Below, one piece after another: positions 1-6,454 of a stretch of DNA of 64,000 nt. The stretch comes from Bacillus oleivorans. GTDB taxonomy: Bacteria; Bacillota; Bacilli; Bacillales; JC228. Made by a program: the position numbers and the translations under genes. Numbering within the stretch: the first letter of the stretch is position 1; every line of letters starts with the position of its first letter. The stretch lies in assembly GCF_900207585.1 (NCBI RefSeq), contig NZ_OAOP01000002.1, forward strand, positions 372,001 to 436,000, in the 5' to 3' direction. A model generated the notes under the pieces. It was not told where the DNA came from. It was given only the letters and a program-made list of their open reading frames with translations, and did not search any database.

Positions 1-9
1 CTAAACCGC

Positions 10-1236
10 ATGAAAAATCATTTATCTATAGATTCAGGGCCAAATAAAGACTTCTCGAAAGCCTTTCAAATTGCTGAAATAGACAGCTGGAAAGAAAATG
101 GCTTTATCCTATATGAAGCGAAGGACGGATATTGTTTTGTAAAGAAAAAGAAATATCCGCTCAGCTTTCAAGTTGGCCGTTACAGTGTTCAAGATTTTCA
201 AAAGGCTGTCCGAATATGGCAGCACTATGATGGGAAGCACCCGCTCTCTTCAAAAGGCTACAGGGATACGGACTTGTTCTTTTTTGATACGGAGTCGACA
301 GGATTGGGGTCCGGTGCAGGAAATCATCTGTTTATATTGGGACATGCAAGGATCGATCATGGGAATTTAATAGTAACCCAGCATATTTTGCCCGAACCAG
401 GCTTCGAAGTTGCTTTATACGAAAGTTTCTTAAGTGAATGTAACGTACAGGCACTTGTTACGTACAATGGAAAGGCTTTTGATTGGCCTCTTGTACAAGC
501 TAAATATTCTCTGATTCGAAATGAAGTTGCTAAACTCCCTGCATTTGGACATTTTGATTTATTTCATGCCTGTAAGCGCCTGTTTAAACATGAACTGCCC
601 TCGATGAAACTGTCTGTTATAGAAAAAGAAGTCCTCGGTGTAGCAAGAGGAGAAGATGTTCCCGGATATTTATCAGGCATGATCTATCAGGATTTTCTCG
701 AACGGAAAGATCCTGAAGGCATTTTTGCTTTATGTCTTCATAATGAGCGGGATATTCTGTCACTTGTATCTTTGTACACACATTTATCATTTTTAGTACA
801 TCAGCAGACAGAGACTGTATCAAGTGTCGCTTTTGAGATTGGAAGGTGGGAAGCCGCTTCCGGGAACATTAAAAAAGCCATCACTCAATTGCAAATACTT
901 GCTGATACTAAAAATGAGTGGAATGATCAGGCAAAATTCCAGCTTGCCAGTCAATATAAAAAAACTAAGCAAATCGAGGACGCCATTCCTCTATGGCTTG
1001 AACTGGCTTCCCATTCAAGCGACCTGAAAAAAATTATTTCCTGTATTGAACTGGCAAAATGGATGGAGCACATAAATAAAGACTTTAGTGAAGCACTTAA
1101 GTTTACTGAGAACGCACTTAATGAAGCTATCGAAAATAAGAGATTAACCTCAAAAAAAAGAGAAAATTTGTATCGGGATTTAATGAAACGAAAGCTTAGA
1201 CTGCTAAGAAAAATAACGAATTCATTTCCTGGGTAA
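10..1236 (+). CDS. yprB: YprB-type RNase H-fold exonuclease
   Basis: Predicted 408-residue cytoplasmic nuclease of the YprB family, which has a DEDD exonuclease-like fold. Visible active-site candidates are D93 and E95 in FDTESTGL, D158 after YNGKAF, and H244 and D248 in HNERD, the usual DEDDh layout. The C-terminal third (about 270-400) is helical and resembles TPR-like repeats. The ATG at 10 follows a possible upstream stop (bases 2-4) that may be the end of the helicase gene yprA, its usual partner; that gene is outside the window. Its cellular substrate is not established. Family assignment is confident from motif order and from cotD and ypsA downstream. Confidence 0.88.
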   Translation: MKNHLSIDSGPNKDFSKAFQIAEIDSWKENGFILYEAKDGYCFVKKKKYPLSFQVGRYSVQDFQKAVRIWQHYDGKHPLSSKGYRDTDLFFFDTESTGLGSGAGNHLFILGHARIDHGNLIVTQHILPEPGFEVALYESFLSECNVQALVTYNGKAFDWPLVQAKYSLIRNEVAKLPAFGHFDLFHACKRLFKHELPSMKLSVIEKEVLGVARGEDVPGYLSGMIYQDFLERKDPEGIFALCLHNERDILSLVSLYTHLSFLVHQQTETVSSVAFEIGRWEAASGNIKKAITQLQILADTKNEWNDQAKFQLASQYKKTKQIEDAIPLWLELASHSSDLKKIISCIELAKWMEHINKDFSEALKFTENALNEAIENKRLTSKKRENLYRDLMKRKLRLLRKITNSFPG

Positions 1237-1381
1237 GCGCAGGATTCTGTTTCCGCACTCAAAATGGAGATAGGTGTCGTTTTTCGACATCTTAAAAATG
1301 TAATAAATATGCAATTGTCACAAACGAAATGTCCTTGTAAAATAAAGACGAAAGTTATATTTTCACCAAGGATGATGACTG

Positions 1382-1477
1382 ATGAAAAAAGCAATTCTAT
1401 TCTTATTTTTTGTTGTTTTATTTTTAACGATCTTCTTATTTACTACATTTAAAGAGACCTTCCACGCAGTGTTATAG
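1382..1477 (+). CDS. 31-residue single-span hydrophobic peptide
   Basis: Small open frame of 31 codons (ATG to TAG). It starts MKKAILFLFF and is almost wholly hydrophobic up to residue 22, followed by a short polar tail. An AAGGA ribosome-binding site lies at 1368-1372, nine bases before the ATG. It sits in the yprB-cotD gap, so it could be a sporulation or membrane micropeptide. No family is recognised; it could also be chance in AT-rich DNA. Confidence 0.4.
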   Translation: MKKAILFLFFVVLFLTIFLFTTFKETFHAVL

Positions 1478-1529
1478 GAGGATTTAAATACTTAAGACAG
1501 TTACCCTAAAAATAGGTGTTTGTATTAGT

Positions 1530-1557
1530 ACATGTCTCCTTTGTCTATCATAGGCTG
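1530..1557 (+). promoter_or_regulatory. possible SigK-type promoter of cotD
   Basis: An AC at 1530-1531 and a CATA at 1549-1552 followed by a weak TG are spaced by 17 bases. This loosely fits the late mother-cell SigK pattern (AC, then CATA---TA), the sigma factor that drives B. subtilis cotD. The -10 is imperfect, so support is partly from context. Confidence 0.3.
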
Positions 1558-1589
1558 TAATGTAACAAACTATAGAAAGGAGAATGTCA

Positions 1590-2219
1590 ATGTACTGCAG
1601 ACCACCTAGAGTATTGCCAGCAGTAGTTCACCCTACAAAGCAATGTGTTCAGCACACATTCTCAGCAACAGAGGTTCCACACATTCATCCTACTCATAAT
1701 ACGTTGGTAAATCACCAATTGTATCAGCATAAGCATTATTATCCGCAGACTCAATCAGTGGTGAATGAAGTATCTCATCAACACTATAACGTTGGACCTA
1801 GTCCTCTAGTAAGTCCAGCTGGATTAGGCCCAGGACCTGGTGTAGCAGGAGCATTTATGCCAGGATATCCAACTGGTGTTGCCGGTGCAGCCGCACCTGG
1901 TTATCCTTCTAACGTTGCCGGTGCAGCCTTGCCAGGAAAACCATTTCCTTCTGGTGTAGCAGGAGCAGCAATGCCAGGAAAGCCATTTCCTTCTAACGTA
2001 GCAGGTGCAGCCTTGCCAGGAAAGCCATTTCCTTCTAACGTAGCAGGAGCAGCAATGCCAGGAAAGCCATTTCCTTCTAACGTAGCAGGAGCAGCAATGC
2101 CAGGAAAGCCATTTCCTTCTGACGTGGCAGGAGCAGCAATGCCAGGAAAGCCATTTCCTCCTAACGTAGCAGGAGCAGCCTTGCCTGGTAAGAAAGAATA
2201 CCCTATGTTTGGCAGATAA
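1590..2219 (+). CDS. cotD: CotD-family inner spore coat protein with tandem-repeat tail
   Basis: Predicted 209-residue spore coat protein. The N-terminal part (about 1-65) is His/Tyr/Gln-rich and has the CotD pattern MYCRPPRVLPAVVHPT, then HTF, VPHIHPTH and VNHQ. From residue 84 it carries about nine tandem units: two 12-residue units, six 14-residue units close to NVAGAAMPGKPFPS and a final partial one. B. subtilis CotD is far shorter and, as recalled, lacks this tail. The start is the second ATG (1590), seven bases after AAAGGAG; the ATG at 1584 is too close to that site. Expressed probably late in the mother cell. Confidence 0.85.
   Translation: MYCRPPRVLPAVVHPTKQCVQHTFSATEVPHIHPTHNTLVNHQLYQHKHYYPQTQSVVNEVSHQHYNVGPSPLVSPAGLGPGPGVAGAFMPGYPTGVAGAAAPGYPSNVAGAALPGKPFPSGVAGAAMPGKPFPSNVAGAALPGKPFPSNVAGAAMPGKPFPSNVAGAAMPGKPFPSDVAGAAMPGKPFPPNVAGAALPGKKEYPMFGR
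1839..2192 (+). repeat. in-frame tandem repeat within cotD (36/42-bp units)
   Basis: Two 36-bp units (1839-1874, 1875-1910), then six 42-bp units (1911-2162) and a partial copy. All are in frame and nearly identical at the DNA level from about 1911 on. Unit edges fall at 1911, 1953, 1995, 2037, 2079, 2121 and 2163. Uniform length and high identity suggest recent expansion by slippage or unequal recombination. Confidence 0.9.
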
Positions 2220-2226
2220 ATGTAAA

Positions 2227-2260
2227 GAAGCAAGGTTTCCCCCTTGCTTCCTTTATTTTT
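2227..2260 (+). terminator. Rho-independent terminator of cotD
   Basis: A nine-base-pair stem (2227-2235 with 2242-2250) with a six-base loop is followed by a T-rich tract, starting eight bases after the cotD stop. Confidence 0.85.
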
Positions 2261-2349
2261 GTCAGACGAAATTAAGGCAAATATCAAAGAAAAACATTTT
2301 TTTTCAAGGGAAATCCCATTGATTGTCTACAAAATAAGTAATTTCTACC

Positions 2350-2377
2350 TGTATTTCTTGAATAAAACAGGTATAAT
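2350..2377 (+). promoter_or_regulatory. possible SigA promoter of ypsA
   Basis: A consensus -10 TATAAT lies at 2372-2377, about 30 bases before the ypsA start. The -35 is weak (TGTATT at 2350-2355, 16-base spacer). Confidence 0.4.
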
Positions 2378-2407
2378 AGTGCTAGTTACAAAAGGAAAGC
2401 TGGTCAT

Positions 2408-2956
2408 ATGAAGATTGTATACTGTACAGGTTATAAAGGATTTGAACTAGGAATTTTTAAAAAGGATCACGAGGGTGTCCGATATATAAAAAAAGCACTT
2501 GAGCATGAACTTCGCCTATTATTAGATGGAGGGTTAGAATGGGTATTATCATCTGGCCAACTTGGAGTTGAGCTATGGGCTCTTGAAGTTGCACTCTCTT
2601 TAAGGCAAGAGTTTCCCAACTTAAAAGTAGGAGCAATTGAACCTTTTCAAGGTCAAAGTGAAAAGTGGAATGAAACAAACCAAGCCTGGCACGGTGAAGT
2701 GATGGCAAAATTGGATTATGTGAATTCGCTCTTTCATCAGCCTTATAAAGGGCCATATATGTTTAAAAGACATCAGGAATTTGTTATACATAAGTCAGAC
2801 GGGGCTATTATCCTTTATGATCCAGAACGCGAAGGAACTCCGAAATACTTTTACGAAGCCGCAATCAACTTCCAATTAAATCATCCTTATGACGTCAGAA
2901 CGATTTCATTTTACGACTTGCAAATGGTTGTAGAACAAGAAAACGAAGAGTTTTAA
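2408..2956 (+). CDS. ypsA: YpsA, SLOG-fold (DUF1273) protein
   Basis: Predicted 182-residue cytoplasmic protein of the YpsA/DUF1273 family, a Rossmann-like SLOG fold related to nucleotide-binding proteins. Seen: an N-terminal strand MKIVYCTGYKG, the glycine-containing SSGQLGVE segment near residue 47, and a C-terminal IILYDPEREGTPKYF stretch typical of the family. In Firmicutes ypsA is next to gpsB and has been linked to cell division; the same adjacency holds here. The ATG is preceded by AAAGGA 11 bases upstream. Biochemical activity is unknown. Confidence 0.88.
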   Translation: MKIVYCTGYKGFELGIFKKDHEGVRYIKKALEHELRLLLDGGLEWVLSSGQLGVELWALEVALSLRQEFPNLKVGAIEPFQGQSEKWNETNQAWHGEVMAKLDYVNSLFHQPYKGPYMFKRHQEFVIHKSDGAIILYDPEREGTPKYFYEAAINFQLNHPYDVRTISFYDLQMVVEQENEEF

Positions 2957-3037
2957 CGATTACCATGATTTTGGATTAAAATTGACAAAGTTTATGTTTT
3001 TTGAAAAAATATTGATGAAATGATGAGGTGACGAGCG

Positions 3038-3340
3038 ATGTTATCAGATAAAATCAGACTTTCTGCGAAGGAAATTTTAGAAAAAGAATTTAAAACAGGA
3101 GTCAGAGGTTACAAACAAGAAGAGGTAGACAAATTTTTAGATTTCATTATCAAGGACTATGAAGCTTTTAACCAAGAAATTGAAGAGCTGCAGCAGGAAA
3201 ACCTCAGATTAAAGAAACAATTAGATGAATCTTCTAAAAAACAACAGCCTGCACAGCAAACAGGAACGACAAACTTTGATATTTTAAAAAGATTATCTAA
3301 CTTAGAAAAGCACGTTTTTGGCAGCAAACTGTATGACTGA
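3038..3340 (+). CDS. gpsB: cell-division adaptor GpsB
   Basis: Predicted 100-residue DivIVA-like coiled-coil protein. The N-terminal membrane- and partner-binding part has the family pattern [14 protein letters not shown] followed by [13 protein letters not shown] coiled coil covers about 30-68, a Gln/Pro/Thr linker about 70-83, and a small C-terminal helical trimerisation segment ends at LYD. GpsB shuttles between septum and lateral wall and positions cell-wall synthases such as PBP1. The start has a GAGGTGA site six bases upstream. Located between ypsA and rnpB as in Bacillus. Confidence 0.93.
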   Translation: MLSDKIRLSAKEILEKEFKTGVRGYKQEEVDKFLDFIIKDYEAFNQEIEELQQENLRLKKQLDESSKKQQPAQQTGTTNFDILKRLSNLEKHVFGSKLYD

Positions 3341-3371
3341 TTTTTTTACCATTATTGCAAATGATTCCCTG

Positions 3372-3400
3372 TTGAAATGTTGATAGGAAACTTATATAAT
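3372..3400 (+). promoter_or_regulatory. SigA promoter of rnpB
   Basis: TTGAAA (3372-3377) and TATAAT (3395-3400) are separated by exactly 17 bases and lie just upstream of the RNase P RNA 5' end, as expected for a strong constitutive stable-RNA promoter. Confidence 0.85.
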
Positions 3401-3411
3401 AATTATCCGGC

Positions 3412-3823
3412 GTTAACAACGTTCGGGTAATCGCTGCATAGATTTATATGCAGAGGAAAGTCCATGCTCGCACGTAGCTGAGATGCTTGTAGTGTTCGTG
3501 CCTGACGAATTCATAAGTCAGGGCAGCCCGAGTTCTTTTACTCGGCTGACGGCTGGGAACGCACCTAAGTCCTATTAGGATATGGTGTTAATACCTATAA
3601 AAGTGCCACAGTGACGTAGTCTTGTGAGAAATCACTAGAGTGGAACGAGGTAAACCCCTCGAGCGAGAAACCCAAATTTTGGTAGGGGCATCTTCTGTTT
3701 CCGGAAATGAACGGACAGAAGGACAGCTGTTTAAGCTGTAGATAGATGATTACCGCCGGAGTACGAGGCGAGAGCCGCATGTAGTACAATGGTACAGAAC
3801 ATGGCTTATAGAACGTTGTTAAC
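3412..3823 (+). ncRNA. rnpB: RNase P RNA, Bacillus type B
   Basis: Catalytic RNA of ribonuclease P, which matures tRNA 5' ends together with the RnpA protein. The 5' segment 3412-3424 and the 3' segment 3811-3823 are perfect complements (13 bp, helix P1). The conserved core segments GAGGAAAGTCCATGCTC (about 3455-3471), GTGCCACAGTGACG, TAAACCCCTCGAGCGAGAAA and AGATAGATGATTACCGCC are all present, together with the 3' ACAGAACATGGCTTA. The order matches the B-type RNA of Bacillus. Ends are inferred from the P1 helix, so they may be off by a few bases. Confidence 0.96.
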
Positions 3824-3828
3824 ACATG

Positions 3829-3853
3829 AACTCTCCTTTTAGGAGAGTTTTTA
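3829..3853 (+). terminator. terminator of rnpB
   Basis: A stem of CTCTCC (3831-3836) with GGAGAG (3842-3847), extended by flanking A/T pairs, is followed by five Ts. Confidence 0.85.
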
Positions 3854-3951
3854 TTTACTAATTACAGGAGAATAAAAAGATTGTTACATAATCAGGATAA
3901 GGGTATACAAAACAGAAAAGAATTAAAGGGTTGAACCCGTGAGGTGGAAAA

Positions 3952-5091
3952 GTGACCAAATATAAGTTAATTGCAACCGCTGCTATGGGCTTAGAGGCAA
4001 TTGTAGCAGATGAAGTAAGAAAACTGGGGTATGAATGTACCGTTGACAATGGGAAAGTGATTTTTGAGGGAGACGAACTTGCGGTTGCCCGTACTAATTT
4101 ATGGCTAAGAACGGCTGACCGAATCAAAATCCAACTAGGTGAATTTAAAGCGACTACATTTGATGAACTGTTTGAAAAAACAAAAGTGCTGCCTTGGGAG
4201 CAATTTATTACGAAAGACAGTGAATTTCCCGTATCAGGAAAATCAATTAAATCGACCCTTTATAGCGTTCCAGACTGTCAGGCGATTGTGAAAAAGGCAA
4301 TCGTTGAACGTCTAAAAAGTCAATATCGAGCTGTTGAATGGTTTCAAGAAACAGGGGCCAAGGTTCCGATTGAGGTCGCCATCCGGAAAGATTTCGTAAC
4401 TCTCACCATCGACACTTCAGGTGCAGGTTTACATAAGCGTGGCTACCGAGTTCAACAGGGGGCTGCCCCATTAAAAGAAACACTGGCTGCTGCGTTGATC
4501 CAATTAACCAACTGGACACCAGACCGGCCATTTGTCGATCTTTTTTGCGGTTCTGGGACGATTCCAATTGAAGCAGCCTTGATTGGCCAAAATATCGCAC
4601 CAGGATTTAACCGTGATTTTTTAGCAGAAGAGTGGGAAATAATGCCTGCTGGTATTTGGGAAAAAGCTCGGGAAGAAGCAGAGGATTTAGCGAATTATGA
4701 TCAAAGCTTACAGATCACAGGAAGTGATATCCAGCATTCTGCAGTCGAAATGGCTACTCAGAATGCCCAAGAAGCAGGTCTTGCCGGTGTGATTCAATTT
4801 AAACAAATGCAGGCAACCGATTTTAAGACGAGAGACATGTATGGTGTAATTGTAAGTAATCCTCCTTACGGTGAACGGATCAGTGATCGTCCAGGCGTGG
4901 AGAAATTATATCAGCAGCTTGGCCAAACGTTGGCAGATTTAGATACCTGGTCCATATATTTTATTACATCTCATGAAGAGTTTGAAAAGCATTTTGGAAA
5001 AAAGGCCACTAAAAAAAGAAAACTATTTAACGGTTTTATTCGTACCGATTACTATCAATATTGGGGGAAAAGACACCCAAGAGAAGATTGA
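3952..5091 (+). CDS. ypsC: THUMP-domain 23S rRNA guanine-N2 methyltransferase (RlmL/YpsC family)
   Basis: Predicted 379-residue SAM-dependent RNA methyltransferase. An N-terminal ferredoxin-like/THUMP RNA-binding region (about 1-155) is followed by a UPF0020 Rossmann methylase domain with motif I FVDLFCGSGT (194-203) and the catalytic NPPY at 303-306. The family methylates G2445 in 23S rRNA (RlmL); the exact target here is inferred. The start is GTG, with GAGGTGG four bases upstream. The last 71 bases of the gene (5015-5085) recur at 5918-5988, so the gene's native terminator has probably been displaced. Cytoplasmic. Confidence 0.87.
   Translation: MTKYKLIATAAMGLEAIVADEVRKLGYECTVDNGKVIFEGDELAVARTNLWLRTADRIKIQLGEFKATTFDELFEKTKVLPWEQFITKDSEFPVSGKSIKSTLYSVPDCQAIVKKAIVERLKSQYRAVEWFQETGAKVPIEVAIRKDFVTLTIDTSGAGLHKRGYRVQQGAAPLKETLAAALIQLTNWTPDRPFVDLFCGSGTIPIEAALIGQNIAPGFNRDFLAEEWEIMPAGIWEKAREEAEDLANYDQSLQITGSDIQHSAVEMATQNAQEAGLAGVIQFKQMQATDFKTRDMYGVIVSNPPYGERISDRPGVEKLYQQLGQTLADLDTWSIYFITSHEEFEKHFGKKATKKRKLFNGFIRTDYYQYWGKRHPRED
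5015..5085 (+). repeat. direct repeat, left copy (3' end of ypsC)
   Basis: 71 bp identical, except for one base (5075), to 5918-5988. The offset is 903 bp and both copies are in the same orientation. This copy encodes the true ypsC C-terminus. Confidence 0.95.
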
Positions 5092-5179
5092 TGTATTAAG
5101 GGTTCAACCGTGTTTTTAGTAATCGTTACTTTAAAATCCCAAAATACTAACAATCATTAAATGAATTAGATATTTAAAC

Positions 5180-5226
5180 AAAAAGACTCTTAGTTGGCAT
5201 TATAAAGCCGTCTAGGAGTCTTTTTC
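5180..5226 (+). terminator. terminator-like hairpin after ypsC
   Basis: A long imperfect stem of about 19 bp with wobble pairs (5180-5198 with 5207-5225) begins with an A-run and ends in five Ts, so it can act in both directions. It lies inside the segment bracketed by the ypsC direct repeats. Confidence 0.7.
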
Positions 5227-5311
5227 TGTTCAGCATCCATTGGTTGGGTGTTGGTTAATAATGGAAATATATTCCGGAAAATATAAAAATACCCATCATA
5301 AGGAGAAAGAA

Positions 5312-5371
5312 ATGAAAAGAATGGGACTAATTAACTATTTATTGGAAACTTTGGTGAAATTTCTGAAATAA
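5312..5371 (+). CDS. candidate 19-residue cationic amphipathic peptide
   Basis: Very short frame of 19 codons starting MKRMGLINYL and ending KFLK. AAGGAG (5300-5305) precedes the ATG by six bases, which is an optimal ribosome-binding site. Lys/Arg at both ends and a Leu/Val/Phe-rich middle resemble small membrane-active peptides. Its 3' end overlaps the 3' end of the opposite-strand gene 5335-5718. No family is recognised and it may be chance. Confidence 0.3.
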   Translation: MKRMGLINYLLETLVKFLK

Positions 5372-5718
5372 TCTTCTATATCATTAGGTAATGCTAGCAT
5401 TCGAATAATTTCTAATTTTTTCGTCCCGGGAGTAGTTTCAATTAAAATAGTTTTTCCAGCGTATTGAAATAATATATACTGATTTATCCGAATAGGTGGG
5501 TCACTTTCCTTAATTAATTGATAATCTTCTAGAGAAAAATTTTTTTCTTCTCCATTAAGTACAATATTTCTAGCTTTATCAAAATCATCTGAGAATCTTA
5601 GATATTGGTATAATTCTAAAGAATTATTGGGTTTTGTTAATGCATTTAATAAAATTGGTTCAAGTCCAATAACTAATAATAAAAATGCAATAGTGATTCT
5701 ATATTTAGCATGTTTCAT
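5335..5718 (-). CDS. unknown 127-residue membrane-anchored or secreted protein
   Basis: Not recognised. The protein begins with a short basic segment and a hydrophobic helix (about 9-26, ITIAFLLLVIGLEPILL), so it is likely exported or anchored by one N-terminal span. The rest is mixed alpha/beta with a hydrophobic strand RINQYILFQYAGKTILIE. It lies alone, on the opposite strand to its neighbours, between the two copies of the ypsC 3' end, in DNA that looks more AT-rich than the flanks. The ribosome-binding site is weak. It is probably acquired cargo, but could be a degraded gene. Confidence 0.6.
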   Translation of the reverse strand: MKHAKYRITIAFLLLVIGLEPILLNALTKPNNSLELYQYLRFSDDFDKARNIVLNGEEKNFSLEDYQLIKESDPPIRINQYILFQYAGKTILIETTPGTKKLEIIRMLALPNDIEDYFRNFTKVSNK

Positions 5719-5917
5719 GAAAGATCATTCTTTCAAAAAATTTTTTTCTTTATGTTAATCTTAACATAAACTTATGGAAAATTTACAAAAAAATCCATGT
5801 TTGAGAAAAAATACTTGAGCTCTAATAAAGTCAATCAAAAAAATAGATACACAACAAATAAAATTTCGTTCACTATGTTAGTTTATGGTCTACAAACCCT
5901 TTTACTTCAATTGTTCC

Positions 5918-5991
5918 AAAGAAAACTATTTAACGGTTTTATTCGTACCGATTACTATCAATATTGGGGGAAAAGACCCCCAAGAGAATAA
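5918..5991 (+). pseudogene. second copy of the ypsC 3' end (fragment)
   Basis: Positions 5918-5988 repeat 5015-5085 with one mismatch. In the ypsC frame the fragment reads RKLFNGFIRTDYYQYWGKRP and stops at 5991. It has no methylase core upstream and no ribosome-binding site of its own. The terminator ten bases downstream suggests that this copy marks the original 3' end of ypsC. Confidence 0.85.
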
Positions 5992-6000
5992 GCTAGTTAA

Positions 6001-6031
6001 AAACCCCTGCCATCTGAGCCAGGGTTTTTTC
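6001..6031 (+). terminator. terminator after the ypsC fragment
   Basis: A CCCTG/CAGGG stem (6005-6009 with 6020-6024), extendable with a bulge, is followed by six Ts. It is probably the ancestral ypsC terminator. Confidence 0.75.
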
Positions 6032-6133
6032 TATATCCGAAAGTTTAGAATAAAAACGTGATCAAATACATAAAATGTATTTGTAAATCGGAGCAACAGG
6101 AAAATTTTACCAGTTTGGAAGGAGGGTCCATTT

Positions 6134-6319
6134 TTGTCTCTTACACCGCAGGACTTTGAAAAAATATCAAAAGCGCTTTCACAAACATATGCTTTGGTCC
6201 AAACAGATTCAAATGGAGAGTGTAAAGGGCTTCAATATTTATCGATGGCCGAGGAAGAATTAAAACTTGCCTATAATTATTGCCTTTCACAAAAGCCTCC
6301 ATCTATGCGCAATCCTTAA
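6134..6319 (+). CDS. conserved-looking 61-residue hypothetical protein
   Basis: Small soluble acidic helical protein with Gln/Glu/Leu-rich segments (FEKISKALSQTYALVQ and LSMAEEELKLAYNYC). It starts at TTG, supported by a strong GGAAGGAGGG site ending nine bases upstream, and is closed by its own terminator, so expression is likely. The family is not recognised. It stands as a single gene between the ypsC fragment and ypwA. Confidence 0.7.
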   Translation: MSLTPQDFEKISKALSQTYALVQTDSNGECKGLQYLSMAEEELKLAYNYCLSQKPPSMRNP

Positions 6320-6341
6320 AAATTTAAGGGTTGCGTTTTTT
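6308..6341 (+). terminator. terminator overlapping the stop of the 61-residue gene
   Basis: A 13-bp stem with one wobble pair (6308-6320 with 6323-6335) is followed by six Ts. The stem includes the stop codon. Confidence 0.85.
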
Positions 6342-6454
6342 ATATTTTTAATTTATGGGTTATGAAATAAAAGAAATCTACCTTTCTATTCCAATCTTTT
6401 GAAAAATGGTAATATAGGTATGATTGTGACTAAGTTTCAGAAGGGGGAGCGAAG

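Noticed and set aside
951-1394. Minus-strand frame of 147 codons over the yprB end
   Set aside because: It lies opposite a well-supported gene, with no ribosome-binding site and no recognisable domain.
1839-2192. Regular repeats as a CRISPR array
   Set aside because: Units are contiguous, without unique spacers, and in frame within cotD; no cas genes occur.
1901-2287. Long minus-strand frame across the cotD repeats
   Set aside because: It is the antisense of the in-frame repeat and has no ribosome-binding site; repeats in one frame tend to open the opposite one.
5797-5991. 64-codon frame ending in the ypsC-like tail
   Set aside because: Only the last 24 residues resemble YpsC, the upstream part is random AT-rich sequence and no ribosome-binding site precedes the ATG; treated as a gene fragment.
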